Below, one piece after another: positions 34,506 to 47,039 of a stretch of DNA of 64,000 nucleotides. Position 1 is the stretch's first letter. Each line of letters opens with the position of its first letter. Source of the DNA: Thysanoteuthis rhombus (taxonomy: Eukaryota > Mollusca > Cephalopoda > Oegopsida > Thysanoteuthidae); assembly GCA_963457665.1 (NCBI GenBank), contig OY735209.1:63379116-63443115 (forward strand), in the 5' to 3' direction. The notes below the pieces were generated by a model. That model was not told the origin of the DNA. It was given only the letters and a program-made list of their open reading frames with translations, and ran no database searches. A program made the translations under genes and the position numbers.

Positions 34506-35560
34506 TTCTTCGTTTGTATACAGTTATTTGTCAAACAGTTCCCTCTTGCGATCATTTCATGTCCTCTTAATTGTCTAGTTAAAGCTTATTCGATCATTAT
34601 AAGTCTTTCGTCTCCTTTTCTTTTCACATTCATTTATTTCCTGACGTTCAGAGCCAGATGAATTACAGGAATCAGGCAGAGGACGGTGCTTGAAGCACCT
34701 TGCATGACCAATTGGTCACCTATCTGGTCACTGACCAGTCTCGATGTTGCTCAACTTTGCCGATAACATGAGAATCGAGAGTTTGATACAGCAATTTGCA
34801 TACTATGTGAATCAAATGTTTGTATGATCAAAAGAAACAAACACAAAAACATCATAAAAATGAATTATACCGCTGAAAACAGAAAAAAGGCGAATAATTC
34901 TGAGAAGCAACATGAAAGATTCACTCGTTGTTGAAGTTTAGCTTCGTTAGAAACGAGCCACAAAAGTGGGGAGCCCTGTGTGGATCGAATTCATTCGAGT
35001 AATGGTCAACATCAAAAGCACGTTAACCCTCGCGAGACTGATTATGAAACAAGGGAATTCACAATCTGCTTTCTGTAACATATCCGTTTTTTTTTTTACA
35101 TGCAGTCAACCGGCATCTTTGGGACCTTGAAGATATGTCATCATTAATTTCCTGATCCGTCGATTCAAGGATTTTTTTTGGTCTTTTTTTCTCCGCTCTA
35201 GGAACGTTCCTGATGATCAGAGCGTAATGTCTCGTGCATAATATACGTTGGTCGAAAGGGTTTGGAGAATCCCGAGTGAATCGATGAGCGTAACGAGGAA
35301 ATAACATTATGGAAGCATCATATTGTTTCTCTCTCACTGCTTTGGAAAAATGGACGAAAGAAAAAGAAAGGAACAAGCTCTGAGAGGGGGAAGAAACTGC
35401 TACGGTGGGGATGAATGATTAGTGGGAGACAGAAAATGCTGGCATTCGAAGCAAAGAATAGAAAAAAAAAAAAACAGAACTTTATATAGTTTTTTTGTTA
35501 GTTTTTTTCATAGGTAAAATGGAAGGGAAATAAAAAATGTATTATTCGGCTAATGATAAA
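34506..35560. other. No recognisable gene
   Basis: AT-rich. A 105-codon minus-strand frame (35059-35376) and its neighbours lack domains. GACCAATTGGTCACC-type words at 34705-34735 may be a fragment of block A. Confidence 0.4.
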
Positions 35561-35565
35561 ACAGG

Positions 35566-35720
35566 TCTGATGATTCAGGCTGTAGAAAACTGTCACGAAG
35601 CCAACATTTTCTGGTAGTATGCAGTGCTGGGGATGATCAATCTGAGAATTAGAAAACTGGTGACCATGTATAAGTTACTTCTGTCGCCTTTTGTTGGATA
35701 ATGGTCACAAAAAATGGCCA
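35566..35720 (+). repeat. AB interspersed repeat, copy 7, block A
   Basis: GAAAACTGTCACGAAGCCAA, GGGGATGATCAATCTGAGAA, GGTGACCATGTATAAGTTAC and CGCCTTTTGTTGGATAATGG match block A. It is cut off directly by the (ATC)-rich tail of the LINE at 35722, so this LINE inserted at its end. Confidence 0.65.
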
Positions 35721-35721
35721 G

Positions 35722-38640
35722 TCATCATCACCATCATAATCATCATCATCAGTTTTTTAACATCATCTTTTAACCGTCGTTGGACAGACCTTCCCATACC
35801 TCTGTACCATTGGGGTTGAGAAGTAAATATTTTCTGAATTTATCTAGTTCGTCTCTTTATCATGTACTCTGCCGGCCTTGGTCGCTCATGTGATCTCTTG
35901 AGATCCACGTTATGAATGGTAATAGCCATCAATTGGTAACCATTCTTGCAACATTTCCCAACCCCACTGTGCTGTGTCTCGATTCCTCCATGTGAGGTTG
36001 AGCATGATCCTATCATGAGCATGTTGCATGCTTCTCAGTTTACAGGTCAGTCTTTTGGTTCGTTTCCATGTTTCAGTTCCGTAGGTAACTATTAGGAGGA
36101 TGTATCGGTTGTACACCATTTTTTTTGTTTTTGACTAATGGGATTATTTTGCTTTCGGAGGTTGAGCCTGCTCTTCCGAAGGCTTGCTTCCATAGAATGA
36201 TCTTTCGTTTTATCTGTTCTTCTTCCGATGATTTCATTGGGATTTGTTCTCTTAGATAGATGTAATGGTCTACATTCTCCAGTCTTACGTCTCTAATTTT
36301 GATCGATGTGTTTTCATTCACCACGTGATTGTTGCACATGATCTTTGTTTCGTTGAAGTTCATGTGTATGCTGACTTTTTTTGAAAATTTAATTAATCTG
36401 ATATTAGCTAGATGTCATGTAGGTTCCCTACAAAAAAGGCAATATGTTATGCAAATAACTAAGGTTACTCAGATATTCACCGTCAATTTGATTCCTTCAT
36501 TTCCCGGTTTAAGTTTCTGAAGATCATCTCAAGGCAGTCTGCGAAGTGTTTGGGTCTGCTGGTATCACCGTCTCGGGTTTTGGGAGGTGAAAGGGCTAGG
36601 AATTTTATGAAACTTGATAAGGGAGCTGGCCCGACTAATATATATATATATATATATAGATATATATTGCAGTAGTCTGACATATATGAGGTCAACGCCC
36701 CATAGAGTGATGGCTTTCATGATCATGGGAATTACCAGCGAACCGAAGGCTTTCTTGAGGTCTATAAATGCTAGTGCAAATGACATTTTGTATTCTGCTG
36801 CTGTTTCTTTTATCTGATTTATTGAATGGAGATTTCCATGGTTGAGTAGTTTCTCCTAAAGCTTGGTAGCTCCCGTGATTGATTTTTATCTAGCACTTTT
36901 ACGATTTGGTTTGTGATGATTTTCGTGAAACGTTTGTTGATGCAGTTAGGTAGACTTTAGGGTGTCTGTTATTGTTGAGGTCCTTTGTTTTTTTCCAATA
37001 AAAGTATTATGATGGCCCAAATCGAATCCTCCGGGATATTACTTTGTTTTAGGCATAAGTTGAATTGATTAGCTAGTTTCCTAGTTACGATCTCTCCAGC
37101 TTCTTTGAGTAGCTCAATGTTAATGTCATTTGGTCAAGGGGCTTTTCCTTCCTACGTTTGTTTGATGGCTTGTTTCACTTCCGATGGTGTAAGTTCTGGG
37201 AAATCTTCCAACTGATTGCGCATCCTGTTTGTTGCTTCGTAGTTATTGTCTGGAGGAGTTGAGTTTTTGGTAGAATTCTTGGGTGCATTCGACAATCCAT
37301 TCTCTGTCCGTATTTCCGTTTTCGTTTCCCTCTATCATGCTAGTTGCTTGTTTATATCCTGCACTGAAAGCATTGTTTATAGTTTTGAAGCCTCAACTTT
37401 TTCAAGAATAGTTTTGATGATTGCTATCTCATGTCTTCTTTTATATTCACTCCGTATTTTTCATTGTTTTATTCAATTCGATATCCTCAATGTTTTCTGT
37501 TGATGTTGTCAGTGGCTTGAGGTTCCTGCATTTTCCTGTAAGATTCCTGGTTTCTTCTGAGATTTTTCCCATGGTTTGTGTGCTCCTCGATTCAAATGCA
37601 GAGGTATCTTCTATAAGATAGGCTGTCATTTTGTTTTTGGCTTCGTATGAGTTGGTGTCGTTCTCCCTTCGTTCGGTTAGAATTATATATTTATTTTTCA
37701 GTTCAAGTTTGAATGATCCAGTTAGATCATTTGGAACGTTAAGTCGTTGCAGTTTGGCATGGAACATTTTTTGCGTTTTTTTTTCATGTTCATTTGCATT
37801 TTACATCGTACCATTCTTTATTCATTTCCTATATTGACTTGATTTAGGACTGGAATGTCCCTGACGGTGTCGTTTTTGTCTGTTAGGATGTAGTCCATTT
37901 TGTTCTTGGATTTCTAGCTGGGGCTCTTGAAAGTTTATTTCTTATTGGAATTCTTTTTGAAGAAGATCTTGATTTTGAACTTGTTTGTGGTTGCTAAGTC
38001 TACAAGATCTTTATCTGTTTTGTTTCGTACTTTGAATCAAAAATTGCTCATGCAACGTTTATTTCTTTGTCTTAATAGTGTGTTGGAGTTTCTCATGATA
38101 ACATTGAAGTATTTTCTGGTATCGTGGTTCAAGTCATTATAGAAGTTGTGTATTTTCCTCTTTGACCGTTTCCTAATTGGGAGCGAAGACTTGGTTAACA
38201 CTTAGTTCGTAACTCTTTGAGAGTTGTATGCTAATGCCAGCTATACGGCCCGAGAAAACTTCGATGTCTTTCTTTCAAGTCCTTTGTTTTACTTCTTTCC
38301 GTAGTTGTGAATAATATGTTTGCTCTTCAGTTCGACTAGTTCCTCCCTGGGTCTTCTCGATTCGGTAAAGCCGATAATCTCCCATTTTACGTTTTTGATT
38401 TCACTCTCAGTTTGGTGCACGTCTGTTGAGAGTGTTCTGACGTTGTAGGTGCCAATCTATGATGTTGTTCTCTTGGTGATGGTTTTTGGATTTTGTTTGT
38501 GTAGTTGCTGTTGGAGCACATTATTCTTAACCAAAGCAAGTGATGTATCTGGGCCTTTTGGGATCAATGACTGGCAGGAACGGGTGTCTTCTGGTGTACC
38601 CTTTTGGTTGCCGCCTTTGGAGCACAACACCCCCGCCTAA
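35722..38640 (-). mobile_element. RTE-like LINE, nearly full length, degraded
   Basis: Largest LINE copy, about 2.9 kb on the minus strand. Near 38400-38450 the endonuclease start is visible (NVRTLSTDV-type DNA followed by the VKWEIIGF region). A linker with SFKLELKNKYIILTERREND lies at 37447-37767. The reverse transcriptase at 36300-37200 includes FIDLKKAFGSLVIPMIMKAI. Then come MCNNHVVNENTSIKIRD and YIYLREQIPM (36073-36363), the C-terminal HAHDRIMLNLTWRNRDTAQW (about 35910-36119) and a (GAT)n tail at 35722-35750. A (TA)n run has grown inside the reverse transcriptase. Many stops and frameshifts. The 5' boundary is approximate. Confidence 0.9.
36640..36667. repeat. Short (TA)n inside LINE reverse transcriptase
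   Basis: (TA)n interrupts the segment VDLIYVRLLQYI in the near-full-length LINE. Other copies have no array there, so it arose after insertion. Confidence 0.85.
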
Positions 38641-39550
38641 ATAAAGTTATGTGGCTGTGCCTTTTGGAACCAATGAACCAGCTGGAACGGCCGGTATAAT
38701 TTGCATCATGTGAACCATGGGCAATGTTTGTCCAGCTGTCTGTTCTTGGTAGGTAAGTATGGGTTTTTGCAGCGCTTAGAGGATAAAAAGTATGGGATAT
38801 TGTACATAAATGGATTTTTTAAAGATTCATTTTATTCATGCTGTGGATTTGTACGTATAAAAGTATTGAGATAAGATGTAAGTTTGACAGGGTTTTCTTG
38901 GTATGTTTGCGTTCACATTGGGATCAAACTTTATTATGTGAGTGATTTTCTAACTCGTTGTATGAATTTATGTTATGTTTAGCAGAATAGGTAGTTTGTG
39001 TTTTAACATGCCTCTCCAGAGGTTGCATTTCATTTACTGGAAACTCTTTACTGGGATTTGGTCAAGGAGTGAATTAAGCATACTGGATGAGAACATATTT
39101 CTCAGAATTTGGAGTAAAAATAACAGAAATAAGACAAAAACAAATGTAATTATAAAAAGCAGCACATATCTGAATCAGACGAGGAATTCTTTGGGTTAAA
39201 ATTGATAGATTCAAAGATTTTCGTTTTTTTTTGTTTTTTTTCTTCTTGTTGTTGAAAAGAGTTTAAGTTCAACTGTTTTTCCGGATAGCAGAGGGAGAGA
39301 ATCTCACTACTTCCCTTGATGCCCCCACCCAGATCATTATTTCTTTGACAATGGGCCATTGATTTTTTTTCTTATGGTCATTTTTGCCAGGAGGGATGCA
39401 TTATCGTGTCTCAGAATAAATTTGTTTTCTCTGTTTTTTCAAGTTACATTTTACAGCCATTGTATTTTGGGGTTGGTGGGATATAACAATTGAATTAAAT
39501 ATACAATTAGGAATCAAAAGTTTAGCCCTTGCAATATCTTTTGGTGTGTG
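38641..39550. other. No recognisable gene
   Basis: AT-rich. The segment at 38641-38760 may still be LINE 5' untranslated sequence. A 74-codon frame at 38975-39199 has no domain. Confidence 0.4.
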
Positions 39551-39554
39551 TTTC

Positions 39555-39570
39555 AGAGAGAGAGAGAGAG

Positions 39571-39609
<39 letters not shown>

Positions 39610-39620
39610 GGAGAGAGAGA
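39555..39620. repeat. (GA)n microsatellite
   Basis: Nearly perfect GA array with a few AAG and GGGG interruptions. Confidence 0.95.
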
Positions 39621-39779
39621 ATGCTTCTCACTGAATATAAAGTAAGATTAAAAGAAATTAAAACCAAACAAATGTAACATAAAAACAACACTTATCTAAA
39701 TCAGGCTGGGACTTCTGTTGCTTGAAAGGGAGATCTTTTCAGACATAATAAAGAATGGACGTTAAAAATTTCAACCCAT

Positions 39780-39900
39780 TAAAGCAATTGATGCGGTCTG
39801 TACGTGAGGTACACTACAAAGGCAACTGAAGAGACAATTTGAAAACTTAAAAATCGATTTTGACTGTTTTGGTCGGAGGTTTCCAATAAAATAGAACAAT
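39780..39900 (+). repeat. AB interspersed repeat, copy 8, block B
   Basis: GGTCTGTACGTGAGGTACAC, CAATTTGAAAACTTAAAAAT, GATTTTGACTGTTTTGGTCG and GAGGTTTCC match block B of copy 1. It may be the displaced partner of copy 7 block A, with the LINE and other sequence in between, but that is unproven. Confidence 0.55.
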
Positions 39901-40220
39901 TAAACAGTAATATATTTTAATAAACGTTATGTGATGGAAAAAGGATTTGTTCTAGCTATAGATATCAATAAACTCTGCATACAGTTTATTTTTTTCTTTT
40001 GATTGGTCGAGAATTAACACTTTTTCCATTGAATGAAGCACTCTATGGTTTGTCTTCAACAAATCCGATTCACCAACATTGAGTTGAATTTCCATTTGGA
40101 TAAATCAATCTTTTTTTAAAGCTATTTTTGGTTGGGGACTGATTTTAATTTGGCTACCCAATACCACAACCATCGTACCTACTCGCATTTTGTTTCCTCT
40201 CTCTGCCATTCATTATTTCC
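39901..40220. other. No recognisable feature
   Basis: AT-rich spacer between two AB repeat copies in opposite orientation. No gene seen. Confidence 0.5.
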
Positions 40221-40224
40221 ACTC

Positions 40225-40645
40225 TCTTTATTTGAAACCGTCAACCAAGATCTCCACCAAAAACTGTCAAAATAGGCATAAATTCAGTTTTCAAGTCGGT
40301 CAGAATGGCTACCTAAGTATGTATCACGCCCACAGGCTGCACAATTGACCAAGAGGGTTGCAAATCTAACCATTTAAACCTTTTCACACCTTGGAGGAAA
40401 CTTTGTTTGTTTCTTCAAAATTCCCCATAGTTATTTTTCAATGGGTGTCTCACTTCACTATGTATTTTTATGCTAAAATGAACCCTAGATTTTTTTTCGA
40501 AAATTCAAACATCTACATTCTCACCGCCCGAGTGAGAAGTGATAACTGATCACACATTTTCCATTTTTCAACTGATCATCCCCAACGGAGCAGGCTGCCA
40601 AAAGACGATTGTCACCTGGTGGTTTCTGGAGTTAATGACCGGACC
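40225..40645 (-). repeat. AB interspersed repeat, copy 9
   Basis: Minus strand: block A (about 40530-40640) with GACAATCGTCTTTTGGCAGC and GGGGATGATCAGTTGAAAAA. A middle part has GCAACCCTCTTGGTCAATTG and GTGCAGCCTGTGGGCGTGA. Block B follows with TACATACTTAGGTAGCC, CCGACTTGAAAACTG, TTTTGACAGTTTTTGG and a TTGACGGTTTC-like end. No microsatellite is present, so it shows the uninterrupted structure. Confidence 0.7.
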
Positions 40646-40925
40646 TATTCATCTATCTATCTATCTTGTCAAATCTGACAGAGCACCGGTTCCTGTTGAA
40701 TTTTTGATTGGTCCAATCAACCCTGTCCTCTCTCATCTTGTCTCCTTCTGGCTGCCTTTTTCGTATCTTCTCTGCTCGAGCCGATCCTGACCGAATCAGA
40801 CACGTAGATTGATGTACAAAATGTCAAATCCTTTCGTTTCTCCAAGCAATAAACATCTGCCTTTCCATCGAATCCAGATGTTGCTTCGACCCCCAACTCC
40901 TCACACGCTCACATACGCATACATG

Positions 40926-40959
<34 letters not shown>

Positions 40960-40967
40960 CACACACA
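40926..40967. repeat. (CA)n microsatellite
   Basis: CA array with one CG interruption. A short 5' CATACATG run precedes it. Confidence 0.95.
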
Positions 40968-41308
40968 TTTTTCCCTTCAACCTCTGGAGTGACACTGCTT
41001 CTGCAGACCCAGGAGATTACTTTCCGGACCGAATTATCCCATTATCAAGGATTTATCATTGATATAGGTATAGAATATGTTCGACGCCATTATCCAACTT
41101 GGGCACCATTTGAAGAAAACAAAAAAATTCCTTTCATCATTTCTGCCCTTCCCGCCGCATATCATTTTATTGTATAGATATATCGGTGAGAATTTTGAAT
41201 GCATTGTCTGTGTGTTTGTTGAGTTAGTTCAGATTGAAACTGCACCGTATATGTTGCATTGTGTGCATTGTGGGCGCATTTTTCTTCCGTGTATAGCCGT
41301 TGCATACA

Positions 41309-41310
<2 letters not shown>
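40968..41310. other. No recognisable gene
   Basis: Frames crossing this stretch (for example 40809-41177 and 41077-41469) run into microsatellites and have no domain. Confidence 0.45.

Positions 41311-41385
<75 letters not shown>
41311..41385. repeat. (CA)n(TA)n compound microsatellite
   Basis: (CA)n at 41311-41340 runs directly into (TA)n at 41341-41384. Confidence 0.97.
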
Positions 41386-41390
<5 letters not shown>

Positions 41391-42540
41391 CACACACTAC
41401 TGCCCACAAGTATGGAACGGAAGTTTTCTTTTGGAGTTGAAAACAGGAACTTTAAGTAACAAGTTCTAAATTTTATTGCAGCCTGCGCAACAAGACGTGC
41501 ATCAATCATATTTCTTCGTATATAACATGAAAGATGTTGTCTCAAACACCTAAGGCTGCATGCTATACTGCAACATACTTTGAAAAAATATACAGCGATA
41601 AAATTAAACGTATGTGATGGGATAAGGGACATAGCCTACACCTGCCCCTAAAAACAAAGAAATACATTTGTTTTACTTTTGTTTCGATGCAAATCAACTG
41701 TGAACACGAAAGGGATCATCCATACTTCACATAAACTTTTGTTCCCTGCACGTGTAACTGAACTGATTATCTAAACAACCATCCAAAAATATCGAAAAAA
41801 ATTTGATATTTTATCTAGAATTATCTAAAAATACTCACACAAGCATCGGGCATTGCTGATAAAAAAAGACTATATAGGTACCTAAAAGTACGTAAAAAAA
41901 GGAACCATTTTTAGATAGTGCCTAGTGGTGTACCCATGCACATTTCTATGGCTGTAACCGATGAAATGTGACCAAGATCGCCCCCCCCCCGAACACACGT
42001 GCTCCCACGTTAGCAAAGGGAGAAACGTTTGCAGCCCATGTTGGTCGGGTGGGTCATATGTTAAGTTATGGTGATGTGATTTGATAAAAACGTATCAGTA
42101 GTCAGTGAACACATACGGGCACATGGTATCTGAATATGCAAGCGGGGAGGAGTTTAAAGAATTAAGCGTCATTTTCCACTTTATCTTTTTCAGTTCTCGT
42201 GTTGACTTTTTTCCATCAGCCCCTTTTCACTTTCTTTCAATATCATTTTCGATTAGGAAGCTGTGACTAACTATCTATTTGCAGGGGTTCCAGGCGACCA
42301 TATTTCATCCTGTCAACAAATGTACTTTCGGCGTCTGAAAGGGTTAATCTGTTAGACCTTATCTTCGATCAATTATCTCAGTATAACTTCACTCATACGC
42401 TCGCCAAAAGTATCTTTGGTAAAAGCTCTAATCAACTCTCATATCATTACACTATACACGTAATAATTAATACACCTTGTCTAAAAAGATTCAGACAATG
42501 ATTATCTCCTACCTATATAACACGTACTGTGATGTAAATT
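41386..42540. other. No recognisable gene
   Basis: AT-rich. A C-run lies near 41980. No repeat assigned. Confidence 0.45.
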
Positions 42541-42544
42541 AGGG

Positions 42545-43135
42545 AATCATCATTGTCATCAACCGTTTAGTGTCCGTCGTGGGACATAAACTTTCCCCAT
42601 GATTCGCAAGACCTCTCTTATCCTTGGCACCGTGGAGCCGGTACTTTCTGAACTTATTATTAAGTTTCTCACACCATCTTATATTTTGTCAGCCCTTGTT
42701 CCACGTGTTATCTTCGGGGATCAGCGTTGTGGGTCATGAGGGTCCGGTAGTTGTCTGACATCCTTGAAACATGACTAATACTTTGCCATTTTTTTTCATG
42801 GATTCTATAAAATACCAGACTCCTGTCTTCACTCTAATAAACTGTGCAGTCTTATGATATTTCCATGCGAGGTCGAGCATGATTCTGTCTTGAGCATGTT
42901 ACATTTTCTCATTTAATGGTCATTGATTTAGGTAGGTTCCATGTTCCAGCTCCATAGGTGACTATCGAGAGGAAGCACTGGTTATATACCCTACTTTTTA
43001 ACACAAGCAGGATCGTCTTGTTCTTGAAGGTTGAGCTTTCCCTGCTGAGAGCTTTCCAACCAAATGTAATTCCATGCTTTGTTTCTTCTCTCTTCGAGGA
43101 TTTCAAGGAGATTCGTTGTCCTACGTAGATATAGT
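42545..43135 (-). mobile_element. RTE-like LINE 3' fragment
   Basis: Minus strand: a 65-codon piece (42909-43106) includes TFGWKALSRESSTFKNK and SIVTYGAGTWNL. It is followed in other frames by the C-terminal region and the 3' ending (plus-strand GTGTCCGTCGTGGGACATAA near 42570). Only a decayed ATCATCATTGTCATC tail remains. Degraded and 5'-truncated. Confidence 0.87.
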
Positions 43136-44195
43136 TATGTATGTATGGACCTGTGAACGAATATCTGAAGAACTACAAAATGTGCTCCTTGTCTATGATC
43201 GTATTTCTTCCAAAACGTGTATTGCTCTAGTTGAACAAAATTAGACTAACTAATTTGGCAACCCTTCCAAACATCGATTTTAATTAGATCTTTCAATCTC
43301 ATAGTTCGATTCTAAAGAAAATTTCATCAGGATTGAAAAAATATTTGTTTTGATTCATTTGATAATTTAATTCAGAAATTAGAAATTCAGGACCACGAAG
43401 CATGAATAAATTCATATTTTGCTATGCTGATTAAATAATATTTAGTATGTAAAGTACGCGTTCTTCACTATTAAAACCGAACCATGCGAGCAATATCCCT
43501 ATTCTGTTCATAATACTGTATATTTGTGTGTGTTTGTGTTTTTGGAGTGATTGTGTGAGTTTTCAGCGTGTTTTATATTACTTGCCGGAAGGAACACACT
43601 TTTCATTAGATTGTGCTTGAAAAATCATTCAGAGCAAAGCCATATGTACTACAGTATGAACGTCATGCTACAAACAATATCTCGCCAGAATATCAAAGTA
43701 TGTTTATAGAAAAATCAGGTTGATATTTCTTTTTAACGATTTACGGACTAGAATTCATGAAGTCATTATTTGCCGTAGTTTCTGACGTTTATCACTTTGC
43801 TGGGTACATTTAGAAAGAAAAATTACCCACCCCAAAATGTTAAAAAGAAAGTTACCCAACAGTTTTTATGATGTTATGTGCGCTCAAAAAAATAATACTC
43901 AAAGTCGACCACTCGAAATTTCCAAGTATGCATCTAAGATGGTAACCAAGTCCTTGAGATGCCAATTAATCGGTCATTTTTCATCCTGAAAAGGTTTTAC
44001 CAACTACGTCTTGTAGTATCAACCGTGCTTGATAACATTACAAAATTTTACCACTTTCAGGTAAATTATATATCTAAAGACGGCATCGAAGACGATTGGC
44101 AAATCAGTCGGCAGCTTTTATGGAAAAACACCTCATCAAACTAAACATTGCAACAAGATGTTCTCAACGGTTTGTTCTAGTGTCAGTAAGCTTTC
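43136..44195. other. No recognisable gene
   Basis: AT-rich. The 61-codon frame at 43959-44144 has no domain. Confidence 0.45.
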
Positions 44196-44199
44196 TTTA

Positions 44200-45060
44200 A
44201 TTATTACTTCCATCTCTTCGTTTCTTTTTTCTTGTTCCCTTATCGTCTCCTTTCCTTGTTTTAACTCTTCATTCTTTCACACTGTTTCCATACTACCTTT
44301 GTGTCTCCCCCTTTTTAAAATATTTCCTGCCCCCTCCACCCCCCTTCGTTTCTTACGTTCTCCCCTACTTTTTTTTTTACATCTTTCTTTGTTTCATTCT
44401 TTTCTTTCATTCTCTTCTTTCCCCCTTTCCTGCCTTTGAATCTTCTCCTCTTCGCCTCTTCCCTTTCTTTCCTCTTCATTTCTTTCGTTCTCAGCATAAT
44501 CCGTCCCTTGTTCCTTATTTTCCTCCACCCTCATTGTCTCTATTCTTCCTCTTTCATGTTCCTCCTTCTTCTTTCCTTCTTTCCTTCCTCCATTTTTCCT
44601 TCATTCTCTTTTTTACTCCATTTCTGTGTACTTTCTTTTTTCCTTCCCGCCTTTGATTCTTCTGTCTCTTTTTTTTAATTACCTTTTCTAACTTCCCTTT
44701 TCCCATCTTTGTTTCCTTCTTTCCTTTCTTTTTTCTTTCCTTTCTTTTTTTTTCCTTCCTCTCAGCTTCTTTGTCATTCCTTCATTCTTTTCTTCGCTCC
44801 ATCCCACCCTTCTCTCTATTTATTTACTGCCCTCCTTTGACCCCCTTTTTTGTCAACCTTCCTTCATTCTCTATTTCACATTTTTCTCTTTTTTTCTTAC
44901 CATCTCTCTTCTTCCTTTCTTTCCACTCTTTGTTCCATCATATTTTCCTTTTCTCCTTGTTTTTTCTCTCTTTTTCTGTCCCCCTCCCTTTATTCACTAT
45001 TATTTATGTCTTTTCTTCCTTTCAGCATTTTATCTCACTTTTTCTGAGTCTTTTTTCGGA
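44200..45060. repeat. Long imperfect polypyrimidine tract
   Basis: About 850 bases dominated by T and C on the plus strand. It produces long Ser/Phe/Leu frames (44158-44439, 44436-44678, 44771-45199) that are composition artefacts. It is the mirror in strand bias of the polypurine tract at 3745-4310. Confidence 0.85.
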
Positions 45061-45582
45061 GCTGAAGACATCATATCCAAATAATTGTTTTAACCACTTA
45101 ACCACTTGTGATGATGTGTATCAGCAAGTGTCGTTTTGTCCAATGGAAAGTAAAAGTAATCACAATAAATTGCTTGCAAAACAAATCTTGTTGGAATAAT
45201 GACAAAAATCGTCCTCAGCCGGCAAGGGACATAACTGTCGAGGAAGTGATTTGCTGGGAATTTACCTGTTGAAACCATCAAAAACATCAAAAACAAATGT
45301 AAAAAAAAAAAAAAACTCGTAAGGAAGAAAATAGCTGGATGTGGTAAAGTGACCAAAATAATGAATGCGAATGAATGGTTGACGACAAATGATACGAGCA
45401 AAGTTTAGAAACAAAATTTTAGCTGATGAAAAGCAGACATCTTACAAATATCTTTCTTGTCCTTTTTTCATTTATTTCTATATGGATCAGGGTTTCTGCT
45501 TAGAGTCAGAATGTGTCTCCTTGGTACATTTGCGTAGTATCTTCTTCCACGCACAAACACACACACACGCACGCATATTCGC

Positions 45583-45583
<1 letters not shown>
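45061..45583. other. No recognisable gene
   Basis: Spacer with a long A-run near 45300. No supported feature. Confidence 0.45.

Positions 45584-45660
<77 letters not shown>
45584..45660. repeat. (CA)n(TA)n compound microsatellite
   Basis: (CA)n at 45584-45623 runs into (TA)n at 45623-45660. Confidence 0.97.
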
Positions 45661-45665
<5 letters not shown>

Positions 45666-46735
45666 GACGTAGGACATCCCTGTCTGTAGCTGATCCCTTA
45701 ATTCTATCAGGAGTGTCGTTTATATTAACCTTATTGGCTGATTAAGCAGTACAATAAAATTCTTAACGAGAGCAGCGCCCAAATATGTTCGATAACCGTT
45801 GACCAAAACGGATGACAATTTACAATGGAGGATAATTTGAGTAAAATGTGACCTTGATCAAAACTCTTCAAATTGTGATTTCCCCAGGGTCACAATAAAT
45901 ACCCTTGCATTCCACATACCCATCAGCACCCACAAGAAACTCACATACTCCTCTACCATTGAATACACACAGTAACAAGGACGTATTCGTCTCTCCTTTG
46001 GACACTGATCCCCCATAAATCAAATTCTAAAACCAACTCCTACTGAACACCTGATTATTTCAACAGCACTGATCGACTAAGTCAAGAGGGAAATTATCTT
46101 TGGGTTATTCCCCTTGGATTTCATAGATACCACCACTGACTTTACTCAAAAATTATGACACATACAATCAAAGTTGCTACAAATATGAGCTATCAACTCA
46201 GAACCTCAACCATCCACCGCGAAATTCACAATCAAACTGTACGTTCTCCTGCTTGTATTACCATAATTCCTGATGAAGCGCATAATGAGCAAAACGTAGA
46301 AATAAAGTGCCATTTATCTTGAACAGTCTTCCGATATCGTCATTCAACTTCCTTTCGCTCCCGCATTCATACATATATTTATATGAATTTGTTACGCGAT
46401 AAATACACGCAAAGCACGTAGGTCCAGTAATTAGGGAGTGATCTTGCGTACAGGAATATGTGTATGTATGTGCATTTATGAGAAAATGATTATATGTGTG
46501 TTTCTACATTCCCATCCCTCTCCCATGAAAAGATGATATGAACTGGGGTCAGGAAGAGCTGACCTCTTCCCAAAGATTACTGGCCAGTGAAAGGACGATT
46601 CAAAGATTGGTATTGACAAAGGGCGATGAGAGAGCAGAGAAAGTGCACTGACTAATGCGTATGTTATAACTGACACACATATACATATCAGTGAGTATGT
46701 GTGGGGGGAGGGGTCAACCCATAAGTTTGAAGAGA
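45661..46735. other. No recognisable gene; possible retroelement 3' remnant
   Basis: At 46268-46320 the words CCTGATGAAGCGCATAATGA and AAAACGTAGAAATAAAG recall 3' regions of some retroelements, but no coding part is attached. The rest shows no feature. Confidence 0.3.
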
Positions 46736-46738
46736 CAA

Positions 46739-46739
<1 letters not shown>

Positions 46740-46787
<48 letters not shown>

Positions 46788-46801
46788 GAGAGAGAGAGAG
46801 G
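46740..46801. repeat. (GA)n microsatellite
   Basis: GA array with a single CG interruption. Confidence 0.97.
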
Positions 46802-47039
46802 GTCAGAATAGCGAGGTGGGATTGATAGTAATTTGCAGCCTGGATCTCTCCTACTGTGAGATTTTCGACTATTGAATTAGAATTATATTGTCCATGTAAA
46901 ATGCGATAAAACGTAGCTGTAGGAAGAATATTCCAGCACCGTTTCGGTGGTTCACGTATTGCGAACGAAAAAAAAAGTGCATCAAACTTGTGTCTGGGTT
47001 TAATTATCCTTTTACACAAAAAGACAGATGATAAAAACC

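Noticed and set aside
44158-45199. Series of Ser/Phe/Leu-rich plus-strand frames that look like transmembrane proteins
   Set aside because: Composition artefact of the polypyrimidine tract.
46268-46320. Retroelement 3' terminus
   Set aside because: Only a short motif resemblance, with no coding part or second copy in the window to support it.
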